Part shown: positions 1 through 6,460 of the stretch, one piece after another
Numbering within the stretch: position 1 is the stretch's first letter
Layout: each line of letters starts with the position of its first letter
Assembly (NCBI GenBank): GCA_007132635.1
Contig: SLOG01000402.1
Location: 1-18,621 of the forward strand
DNA from: Limnochordia bacterium
GTDB taxonomy: Bacteria; Bacillota; Limnochordia; Darwinibacteriales; SLO01
Reading direction: 5' to 3'
Length of the DNA: 18,621 nt
Notes under the pieces: generated by a model
Database searches by the model: none
Told to the model about the DNA's origin: nothing
Seen by the model: only the letters and a program-made list of their open reading frames with translations
Made by a program: the position numbers and the translations under genes

Positions 1-1606
1 ACGACTTGCTCATCTTGCGGCCTTCGGGGTCGCGGATTAGTCCGTGGATGAGCACGTCGGAGAAAGGTTTTTCGCCCATGAACTCCAATCCCATGAGAAT
101 CATGCGCGACACCCAGAAGGGAATGATATCGAAGCCCGTCACCAAGACACTTGTCGGATAAAAGTGTGCCAACTCGGGCGTAGTATCGGGCCAACCTAAT
201 GTCGAAAACGGCCAGAGCGCCGATGAAAACCAAGTATCCAACACGTCGGGGTCTTGTTCGATCGTTGACGATCCACAGTGGAGGCACTCTGTCGGGTTCA
301 CTTTTGAAGCGAATGCCTCTCCACAGGCAGAACAGTACCAAACAGGAATCCGATGGCCCCACCAGAGCTGCCGAGAGATGCACCAATCCCTAACGTTTTC
401 CATCCAATGCAGGTATGTCTTGCTGAACCTGTCGGGTACGAATCGGATATCCCCCTGCTTAACCGCTTCGATGGCTGGCTTCGCCAGAGGCTCCATTTTA
501 ACGAACCACTGCTTGGAGACTAAGGGCTCAACGACGGTATGACAGCGGTAACACTCGCCCACTGCATGGGTATGCTCCTCAACACGGACCAAGAGGCCTT
601 GGTCGTCCAGGTCCTGCACGACTTGGCGGCGACACGCATAGCGGTCCATGCCAGCATACGCCTCGCCAGCTGCTTCGGTCATTTTCGCGTCGAGACCAAT
701 AACCTCAACCTGTTCCAGCCTGTGCCGCAGCCCGACCTCGAAATCGTTAGGATCGTGGGACGGTGTGATTTTCACCATACCGGTACCAAAGTCGGGATCC
801 ACGTACTCATCGGTGATGATGGGAATCCGCCGGTTTACCAGCGGGAGGATAACCGTTTGGCCCACCAATGCCTTATACCGTGTATCGTCTGGGTGTACAG
901 CGATGGCCGTATCACCAAGCATGGTTTCGGGCCGGGTAGTCGCTATCTGAATATGGCCTTCGCCAGATGCCAAGGGATAGCAAACGTGATAGAATTTCCC
1001 TTGATGTTCGGAATGGTTGACCTCAATATCAGACAGAGTCGTGCTGCAGTGAGGACACCAGTTGACACTGTAAAACCCTTGGTACACCAATCCCTTGTCA
1101 TAAAGGTCAACGAAGACTTCCCGGACGGCGCGAGAACAGCCCTCATCCATGGTAAATCGCTCTCGCTCCCAGTCTGCAGACGACCCCAGCTTCTTAAGCT
1201 GATTAATGATGCGGCTTCCGTACTCTTCCTTCCAAGCCCAAACTCGCTCAAGGAACTTCTCTCGCCCTAGATCATGGTGGCTCAAACCTTCGTACTGCCG
1301 CAGGTGCTCTTCCACTCGAGCTTGGGTTGCGATACCTGCGTGATCAGTGCCCGGCAACCATAGGGCATTGTACCCCTGCATCCGTTTCCAACGTATCAAA
1401 ATATCTTGGTACGTTTCGTCCAAAGCATGACCCATGTGCAGCTGCCCGGTCACGTTAGGCGGCGGAATCACAATACAGAAGGGCTCTCGATCCGGGTCCA
1501 CCTCTGCGTGGAAGTAGCCTCTCGCCTCCCATTCCCCATACCAGCGTTTCTCTACCTCCTGAGGGTTATACGTTGTCGGCATGGCCATCTGCTTGCTCAC
1601 CGCCAT
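1..1606 (-). CDS. valS: Valyl-tRNA synthetase, 3' part cut off by window edge
   Basis: Class I aminoacyl-tRNA synthetase that joins valine to tRNA-Val in the cytoplasm. The frame is open from an ATG at 1606 to the window edge, giving 535 codons of a protein normally near 880 residues. The HIGH-type signature is seen as PPPNVTGQLHMGH at residues 48-60, followed by GTDHAGIATQ, the editing-domain stretch ATTRPETMLGDTA, and the KMSKS motif at residues 531-535, which are the very last complete codons in the window. The start is supported by AGAAGGAG five nucleotides upstream; an in-frame ATG at codon 7 is less well placed. A valine T-box leader lies directly upstream, so expression should rise when tRNA-Val is uncharged. 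The tRNA-binding C-terminus lies outside the window. Identification is secure. Confidence 0.97.
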   Translation of the reverse strand, partial: MAVSKQMAMPTTYNPQEVEKRWYGEWEARGYFHAEVDPDREPFCIVIPPPNVTGQLHMGHALDETYQDILIRWKRMQGYNALWLPGTDHAGIATQARVEEHLRQYEGLSHHDLGREKFLERVWAWKEEYGSRIINQLKKLGSSADWERERFTMDEGCSRAVREVFVDLYDKGLVYQGFYSVNWCPHCSTTLSDIEVNHSEHQGKFYHVCYPLASGEGHIQIATTRPETMLGDTAIAVHPDDTRYKALVGQTVILPLVNRRIPIITDEYVDPDFGTGMVKITPSHDPNDFEVGLRHRLEQVEVIGLDAKMTEAAGEAYAGMDRYACRRQVVQDLDDQGLLVRVEEHTHAVGECYRCHTVVEPLVSKQWFVKMEPLAKPAIEAVKQGDIRFVPDRFSKTYLHWMENVRDWCISRQLWWGHRIPVWYCSACGEAFASKVNPTECLHCGSSTIEQDPDVLDTWFSSALWPFSTLGWPDTTPELAHFYPTSVLVTGFDIIPFWVSRMILMGLEFMGEKPFSDVLIHGLIRDPEGRKMSKS

Positions 1607-1654
1607 CACACTCCTTCTATTTTCGCTCTGCAGACGATGCCTGCGGAGACAATC

Positions 1655-1691
1655 AAAAAACCTTCCGTCCCAACAAACAAAGGACGAAAGG
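1655..1691 (-). terminator. Intrinsic terminator of the valS T-box
   Basis: On the minus strand CCTTTCGTCC (1691-1682) can pair with GGACGGAAGG (1670-1661) around a T-rich loop, followed directly by a run of six T. The left arm overlaps the CGTCCTT needed for the antiterminator, so the two folds exclude each other, as expected for transcriptional T-box control. Confidence 0.92.
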
Positions 1692-1803
1692 ATCATTTCG
1701 CGGTACCACCTTAGTTCCTGCACGCGCAGTACAGGCTCTTCATTGGCGATATAACGGACCGCTCCGGCAGGGACTACTTCTGTTCATCCCGCGGCTCCTG
1801 GGC

Positions 1804-1806
1804 GAC
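1804..1806 (-). promoter_or_regulatory. Specifier codon GUC (valine) of the T-box
   Basis: GUC directly follows GAAC (1810-1807) in the 3' strand of Stem I and is followed by a purine (G), as in other T-box specifier loops. It matches the amino acid of the downstream gene. The assignment is by motif position, not by a computed fold. Confidence 0.8.
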
Positions 1807-1917
1807 GTTCGGCAGCGCCTTCTTAGGATCCTCACACCCGCCGGATCCCTCTCTGAAAGGGCTGACCTACCTACTCTTCCCACTCCAAGCCTTTTCATCT
1901 CTTAACATGTACTGCTA

Positions 1918-2394
1918 TCATGTTACACTTCCTTCAGGGGACTTGTCAATACTGGCGCGGCACTTCTTGCAGTACCCAAAGAAACGCAGACAGTGATCCG
2001 TCACCACAAACTGAGTCTCCGCTCGGATTTTCCCCTCGATCTCTTCAAGCAGGTCGTGGTTGAATTCGGTAATGGCGCCGCACTCCAAACAGATCAAATG
2101 GTGGTGATAGTGTTCGTCCGAGCCGGGATTGAGCTCGTAGCGGCTCTGGCCGTCACCGTACTCCAACTTGTACACAACGTTCAGGCTCTCCAAAAGCTCT
2201 AGAGACCTGTAAACAGTGGCCAATCCGATGTCGGGAAGCAGTCTCTTGGATTCCATGAAAACATTCTCGGCGCTCAGATGGCGCTTCCCAGATTGAAGCA
2301 GCGCCTTGACAACAGTCTCTCGCTGCGGCGTCAAGCGGTGTCCGCTGGCCTCAAGTTGTTCGCGAATCTGCCGTAAAATCGAATTGGTTTTCAT
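1918..2394 (-). CDS. fur: Fur-family metal-responsive transcription regulator
   Basis: A 158-residue DNA-binding repressor, most likely the iron regulator Fur. The N-terminal winged helix holds HRLTPQRETVV (19-29) and the recognition-helix stretch GLATVYRSLELL (57-68). The dimerisation part has HYHHHL (95-100), a CxxC pair at C102/C105 and a second at C142/C145, which form the structural zinc site of the family. The DNA-binding segment and the following DGQSRYEL resemble Bacillus Fur more than PerR or Zur, but metal specificity cannot be settled by eye. The ATG at 2394 is preceded by a strong AGGAGG. It lies 44 nt after the Lgt-like gene with no visible promoter, terminator or Fur box in the gap, so it is probably read as the last gene of the long unit. 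Confidence 0.9.
   Translation of the reverse strand: MKTNSILRQIREQLEASGHRLTPQRETVVKALLQSGKRHLSAENVFMESKRLLPDIGLATVYRSLELLESLNVVYKLEYGDGQSRYELNPGSDEHYHHHLICLECGAITEFNHDLLEEIEGKIRAETQFVVTDHCLRFFGYCKKCRASIDKSPEGSVT
1920..1949 (-). promoter_or_regulatory. Candidate sigma-A promoter for valS
   Basis: TTGACA (1949-1944) is a perfect -35 match; 18 nt further is TAACAT (1925-1920) as a -10 sharing four of six bases with the consensus, which puts the start near 1913, just ahead of Stem I. The promoter overlaps the last codons of fur. The weak -10 and the absence of mapping data keep this tentative. Confidence 0.5.
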
Positions 2395-2438
2395 GGAAAC
2401 CTCCTAGGAATGTGCTCGAAACGTGCTGCAGGCAGCCA

Positions 2439-3260
2439 CTACACGACGCGCAGGTAGAACATGGTGGTCATGACAAAAGCCACAACAATAAACACCATCA
2501 CATCGGTTAACAGCCGAAAGATCCCGCGGGAACGCCGCCGGTAGAGGGCCGCAAAGCGCCCTTCTGAGTAGAGCTTCACCCACAAAACCGAAGTCGGAAC
2601 CGCAGCAATAAGCAGGCCCCAAAACAGAATCGGGTCGCGCTCCTCAAGCTGCCTAACCGGTATCAGAAGCACGTGCAGCCATGTCATGCAAACAAAGAGA
2701 CCGAGCGCCAACTGCCCGTCGAAGCGAATATGCTTCCGAGCACGCCAAAGCAGCGAGAACACTGTATAGTAACCCAGACCCATATACAGCGGCAGAGGGT
2801 GAAGCTGCAGATTGCCGAAGACCACAGCCCACGGCAGGTCTGTCTCCGCGCCAAATACATTGGAACCCAAGGCCGCAAAAGCGGCCAACAAGGCCATAGA
2901 TGGAGCCACTGCATCCAAGAACACAGACAGCAGCAGATTATGGTAGTAAGCAAAAAGAAGTCCGAACAAGATAACACAGGCGATACCGGCTGTCTGATGC
3001 AGGCCCAACTGATGCGTAAGGACCAGCCACGGGCGAGCCAGCATTCCCAGACCGTAGTGCTGCAGGCCGGAAAACACCCGCGCACCAATGAGAAAAGAGG
3101 CCGACGCACCAATAGCAAAATCAAACATACGGTGTCCGCCTAACCCTTTGCGCCGGCCCTCACGCAGAAGCAGCATGGTACTAAAGAAAAGGCCCACCGC
3201 GATCATGAAGCCGTACAGATAAACGGGCAGCCCAGCCGCATAAAACAGTACCCGTTCCAA
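2439..3260 (-). CDS. Lgt-like polytopic membrane protein with divergent active site
   Basis: A 273-residue integral membrane protein with about eight hydrophobic segments (roughly 5-32, 46-64, 90-108, 109-132, 155-172, 183-201, 210-229, 248-271). It resembles prolipoprotein diacylglyceryl transferase (Lgt) in pattern: VYLYGFMIAVG (13-23), IGARVF (58-63), TDLPWAVVF (140-148) and HPLPLY (154-159), like the Lgt sequences YGLM, GARLF, TDLPWGVVF and HPTQLY. However, the Lgt GRxGNFxNGE motif with its essential arginine is replaced by ALGSNVFGAE (130-139), and the histidine of the SxHGG motif has no evident counterpart. A basic stretch (YRRRSRGIFR) precedes an extra last hydrophobic segment. The start is TTG, chosen because AGAGGAGG lies seven nucleotides upstream. 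It may be a paralogue with another role; true Lgt activity is doubtful. Confidence 0.7.
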   Translation of the reverse strand: MERVLFYAAGLPVYLYGFMIAVGLFFSTMLLLREGRRKGLGGHRMFDFAIGASASFLIGARVFSGLQHYGLGMLARPWLVLTHQLGLHQTAGIACVILFGLLFAYYHNLLLSVFLDAVAPSMALLAAFAALGSNVFGAETDLPWAVVFGNLQLHPLPLYMGLGYYTVFSLLWRARKHIRFDGQLALGLFVCMTWLHVLLIPVRQLEERDPILFWGLLIAAVPTSVLWVKLYSEGRFAALYRRRSRGIFRLLTDVMVFIVVAFVMTTMFYLRVV

Positions 3261-3267
3261 ACGGTTT

Positions 3268-3275
3268 CCTCCTCT
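3268..3275 (-). promoter_or_regulatory. Strong ribosome binding site fixing a TTG start
   Basis: AGAGGAGG lies seven nucleotides before the TTG at 3260-3258 and overlaps the gatB stop codon. It supports the TTG as the true start of the Lgt-like gene. Confidence 0.85.
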
Positions 3276-4716
3276 AATTGCGCAGTTTTTGCCTCAGAAG
3301 CTCGTTCACGACCTGTGGATTGGCCTTGCCGCGCATTTCTCGCATAACCTGTCCCACAAAGAAACCCAGAACCTTATCCTTTCCGGCTCGAAACGCTGCA
3401 GCTTCCTCTGGATGTGCCTCAATAATAGCCTGAACCACGGACCCGATGGCGTCCGAGTCACTGATCTGCTCCAAGCCTTTTTCTTTGATCACCAGCTCTG
3501 CGCTGCGTTTCGTCACAAACATGTCTTCTAAAACATCCTTCGCAGCTGTACTGCTGATAGTGCCTGCCTTGACGTAATCAAGCAGTTTCGACAGCATCTC
3601 AGGTGTCACAGGACTGACCGTTATCGCAACTCCCGCTTCATTCAAAAGCCTCGCTAGCTCGCCATTGATCCAATTACTAACGGCCTTAGGCGAAGGATGG
3701 AGCGCTGCTGCCGCTTCGAAGAAGTCCGCTGTCTCACGGCTCTGTGTCAACTGGTAAGCCTCATCATGCGAGAGGCTGAAATCCCTGCAGAAACGCCGCT
3801 TCCGAGCCAAGGGAAGCTCCGGAAGCCTTGCACGCAGACCCTCGATCCATGGGGCCTCCATGGTTACAGGCATCAGGTCGGGTTCAGGGAAATAGCGATA
3901 ATCATGGGACTCTTCTTTTGAGCGCATTGATACAGTCACGCCGCGAGCCTCATCCCAAGCACGCGTCTCCTGTGATACAGTATCTCCGCCCGTCAGCACG
4001 CCTGTTTGGCGGTGGATTTCATAGGCCAGGGCCCTTTCAACGGCGCGAAACGAATTCATATTCTTCACTTCGACTTTGGTACCGAATGGTTCCTGCCCTA
4101 CAGGACGCAACGACACATTCGCGTCACACCGCAGCGACCCTTCCTGCATCTTACAGTCGGATACACCCGTGTACTGCAGGGTTGTCCGCAGTTGTTCCAG
4201 AAAGGCTTTGGCTGCCTCGGGCGAACGGAGATCCGGTTCGGTCACGATTTCTATGAGCGGAATACCCGAACGATTGTAATCGATGGATGAGTACGTAGAT
4301 CCCAGAATACTGTCTCCCGAATGCACCGACTTGCCTGCCTCTTCCTCCAGGTGAACTCGTGTAATGCCAGCTTCAGAAGGGCCTCCGTCCAACTCGAAGC
4401 TAACGGCACCGTCGACGCAAAAGGGCAGATCAAACTGGGATATCTGGTACGCCTTGGGCAGGTCCGGGTAGAAATAGTTCTTGCGGTCAAACTTACTGCG
4501 GGTGTGAATCCTACACCCTAAAGCGAGTCCGGCCATAACGGCAAATTCCACCGCACGACGGTTGAGCACCGGCAGAGCGCCAGGCAGGCCCAAGCACACA
4601 GGACAGCATTGTGAATTCGGTTGCGCGCCAAAGCCGGTCAAACAGCCGCAGAACAGTTTGGTCGCTGTGAGCAGCTCAACGTGGATTTCCAGCCCAATCA
4701 CCGGCTCATAGGTCAT
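3274..4716 (-). CDS. gatB: Asp/Glu-tRNA amidotransferase subunit B
   Basis: A 480-residue subunit of the GatCAB complex, which amidates Glu-tRNA-Gln or Asp-tRNA-Asn that was charged with the acid. GatB binds the misacylated tRNA, phosphorylates the acyl group with ATP and receives ammonia from GatA. Seen: the N-terminal VIGLEIHVEL, a zinc site with C23/C25 and the CCPVC cluster (37-41), the family signature DYNRSGIPLIEIVTEPD, VEVKNMNSFRAVERA, and a C-terminal GatB/YqeY domain from about residue 330 to the end (GKANPQVVNELL). Length is typical. Its ATG lies inside the end of gatA (11-nt overlap), suggesting translational coupling; a G-rich GGGGGGA precedes it by five nucleotides. Confidence 0.97.
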   Translation of the reverse strand: MTYEPVIGLEIHVELLTATKLFCGCLTGFGAQPNSQCCPVCLGLPGALPVLNRRAVEFAVMAGLALGCRIHTRSKFDRKNYFYPDLPKAYQISQFDLPFCVDGAVSFELDGGPSEAGITRVHLEEEAGKSVHSGDSILGSTYSSIDYNRSGIPLIEIVTEPDLRSPEAAKAFLEQLRTTLQYTGVSDCKMQEGSLRCDANVSLRPVGQEPFGTKVEVKNMNSFRAVERALAYEIHRQTGVLTGGDTVSQETRAWDEARGVTVSMRSKEESHDYRYFPEPDLMPVTMEAPWIEGLRARLPELPLARKRRFCRDFSLSHDEAYQLTQSRETADFFEAAAALHPSPKAVSNWINGELARLLNEAGVAITVSPVTPEMLSKLLDYVKAGTISSTAAKDVLEDMFVTKRSAELVIKEKGLEQISDSDAIGSVVQAIIEAHPEEAAAFRAGKDKVLGFFVGQVMREMRGKANPQVVNELLRQKLRN

Positions 4717-6154
4717 GAGAATCCCCCCCGTTTCGCTGTCTCTCTAACCACTCCGCCGTCTCAACCAGGCGAGCCTCGGAGAAATGCGGGCCCATAATCT
4801 GCAGTCCTATTGGCAGCTTATGCGAGTCCTCGCCGCACGGCAGACTAACAGCTGGAATCCCCACTAGATTGCTCGTCACTGTGAATATGTCCTGAAGATA
4901 CATATCAAGCGGAGTGCTCTTGTCGCCAAATGCAAAAGCAGTAGTCGGCGATGTCGGTGTGAGCAAGACATCCACTTGTTCAAAGGCAGATTCGTACTCC
5001 CTCCGCATCATTGTGCGAATCTGCTGCGCTTTTTTGTAATAGGCGTCGTAATATCCAGCACTGAGGGCGTAGGTTCCGAGCATGATGCGCCGCTTCACCT
5101 CATCCCCAAAGCCTTCCGTGCGCGACATTTCAAACATGCCTCGCGAGTCGTCAGCCTCTGCCCTATACCCATACCGCACTCCATCATAGCGGGCCAGGTT
5201 AGAGCTTGCCTCCGCCGTGGCGATTAAATAGTAGGTCTCCACGGCATAATCCGTCAGCGGCAGGCGCAGTTCCTGAACCACCGCCCCCGCTTCCTCCAGC
5301 CGTCTTACGGCATCCATGACTGCCTGGTGAATCTCAGCATTCAGACCATGCTCAAGGTACTCCAGCGGCAAGCCGACACGGAGGCCGCGCACCGAAGGGT
5401 CGTCCGAACCGAGCTGCAAGGTCTCAGCGGGCAGCGAGGTCGAGTCCCGGGCATCATGTCCCGCGATAAGCTGCAGCAAAGAGGCTGCATCACGTACACG
5501 GCGGCCAAAGGTCCCGATCTGATCCAATGATGACGCGTAGGCCACGAGACCATATCGGCTCACCGTGCCGTACGTAGGTTTGATACCGACAACACCACAG
5601 AAAGCGGCGGGTTGACGAATGGAACCCCCGGTATCGCTTCCCAAAGCCCAAGGACTCTCCCCAGCTGCGACCGCCGCCGCTGAACCGCCCGATGAACCAC
5701 CAGGCACTCGTTGGGTGTCCCGAGGGTTGCAGGTGCGCTGCAGAGCCGAATTTTCGGTGGACGAACCCATGGCAAACTCGTCAAGATTAGTCTTACCCAA
5801 TACGGGCAATCCGGCAGTCCGAAGACGTTCGACAACGGCCGCATCATAGGGCGGCACAAAGCGTTCGAGCATGCGGGAGCCGCAGGTCGTACGCAGCCCT
5901 CGTGTGCAAATGTTGTCCTTGACAGCTACAGGAATACCGTCCCAAGGGGACAGCAAAGCCCCTCGGCGGCGACGCTCGTCAGAGGCAGCGGCCTCAGCCT
6001 TGGCAGTATCCAGCGACAGCGTGAGAAAAGCACCAATAGAGGGTTCTTGATCGCTGATGCGTTCGGCGCAGCGGTCCACGAGTTCACGACTGGAAAGAGA
6101 ACCATCGTTCAGAAGCCTCTGCAGTTCGACAGCAGAAGTTGTCTGCAAATTCAT
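4706..6154 (-). CDS. gatA: Asp/Glu-tRNA amidotransferase subunit A (amidase)
   Basis: A 482-residue amidase-signature enzyme that hydrolyses glutamine and channels ammonia to GatB in the GatCAB complex. The Ser-cisSer-Lys triad is visible: lysine 79 in GIPVAVKDN, the Gly/Ser loop GGSSGGSAAAVAAG (152-164) and the nucleophile serine 177 in GSDTGGSIRQPAAFCG. Length matches the family. AGGGGGA stands four nucleotides before the ATG, and the gene begins nine nucleotides after gatC. Order gatC-gatA-gatB is the usual one in Bacillota. The presence of this complex implies that at least one of Gln-tRNA or Asn-tRNA is made by the indirect route. Confidence 0.97.
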   Translation of the reverse strand: MNLQTTSAVELQRLLNDGSLSSRELVDRCAERISDQEPSIGAFLTLSLDTAKAEAAASDERRRRGALLSPWDGIPVAVKDNICTRGLRTTCGSRMLERFVPPYDAAVVERLRTAGLPVLGKTNLDEFAMGSSTENSALQRTCNPRDTQRVPGGSSGGSAAAVAAGESPWALGSDTGGSIRQPAAFCGVVGIKPTYGTVSRYGLVAYASSLDQIGTFGRRVRDAASLLQLIAGHDARDSTSLPAETLQLGSDDPSVRGLRVGLPLEYLEHGLNAEIHQAVMDAVRRLEEAGAVVQELRLPLTDYAVETYYLIATAEASSNLARYDGVRYGYRAEADDSRGMFEMSRTEGFGDEVKRRIMLGTYALSAGYYDAYYKKAQQIRTMMRREYESAFEQVDVLLTPTSPTTAFAFGDKSTPLDMYLQDIFTVTSNLVGIPAVSLPCGEDSHKLPIGLQIMGPHFSEARLVETAEWLERQRNGGDSHDL

Positions 6155-6163
6155 TGTGTCCCC

Positions 6164-6460
6164 CTATTCTTCCATGATCCGCGGCACACGGAAAAAGCCG
6201 TCCACCACATGGGGTCCATTTCGGAGCACATCGTCCCTGTCGAGACCAGGCTTCGGAACGTCATCACGGTAAACGTTCACCGATTCCACAGCGTGAGCGG
6301 CGGGATCGACCGCCGCCGTATCCACGTCTTGGAGACGATTGGCCGCCTCCAAGATCTCACTCAGAGTGTTCTGATAGTCGTCGATTTCGTCATCGGTTAA
6401 TCGAAGACGAGCCAACTCGGCAGTCTTCTTTACGTCCTCACGGTTTATCAAAAGATACAC
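6164..6460 (-). CDS. gatC: Asp/Glu-tRNA amidotransferase subunit C
   Basis: A small protein of 98 residues that wraps around GatA and GatB and stabilises the complex. Seen: the N-terminal NREDVKKTAELARLRL typical of GatC, an acidic middle, and the C-terminal HVVDGFFRVPRIMEE, close to the family ending DGYIRVPSIL. The gene begins inside the end of ligA. The start is uncertain: GTG at 6460 has AGGAG only four nucleotides upstream, while TTG at 6451 has GAGG at a better seven nucleotides and would give 95 residues. Overlap with ligA is 23 or 14 nt accordingly. Confidence 0.93.
   Translation of the reverse strand: MYLLINREDVKKTAELARLRLTDDEIDDYQNTLSEILEAANRLQDVDTAAVDPAAHAVESVNVYRDDVPKPGLDRDDVLRNGPHVVDGFFRVPRIMEE

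Larger units (their letters stand above)
1607..1913 (-). ncRNA. T-box riboswitch leader of valS (valine, GUC specifier)
   Basis: Non-coding leader of about 300 nt between fur and valS. Seen directly: the canonical T-box AAGGTGGTACCGCG (1712-1699), followed by CGTCCTT (1686-1680), which can pair with its flanks AAGG and GCG to form the antiterminator; the bulge UGGU can pair with an ACCA tRNA end, which fits tRNA-Val with discriminator A. Upstream, Stem I is recognisable from AGUAGG near 1876-1871, the distal CAGAGAG and GGUGUGAG loops, and GAAC followed by GUC (1806-1804) at the place where the specifier codon sits. GUC is a valine codon and the next gene is valS. A terminator hairpin follows. 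Known mechanism: uncharged tRNA pairs with specifier and bulge and stabilises the antiterminator. The 5' end is inferred from the predicted promoter. Confidence 0.95.

Noticed and set aside
539..1270. A 243-codon open frame on the plus strand
   Set aside because: It lies wholly antisense to valS, whose frame carries clear synthetase motifs across the same stretch; the plus-strand protein shows no domain.
1573..1905. Plus-strand open frame across the valS leader
   Set aside because: It runs antisense through the T-box riboswitch; the RNA structure explains the conservation there.
2405..2438. Possible terminator between the Lgt-like gene and fur
   Set aside because: GTGGCTGCCTGCAGCAC could form only a short bulged hairpin with a tiny loop, and no T-run follows.
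5711..6400. A 229-codon open frame on the plus strand
   Set aside because: Antisense to the start of gatA and to gatC; no recognisable domain and no ribosome binding site logic.
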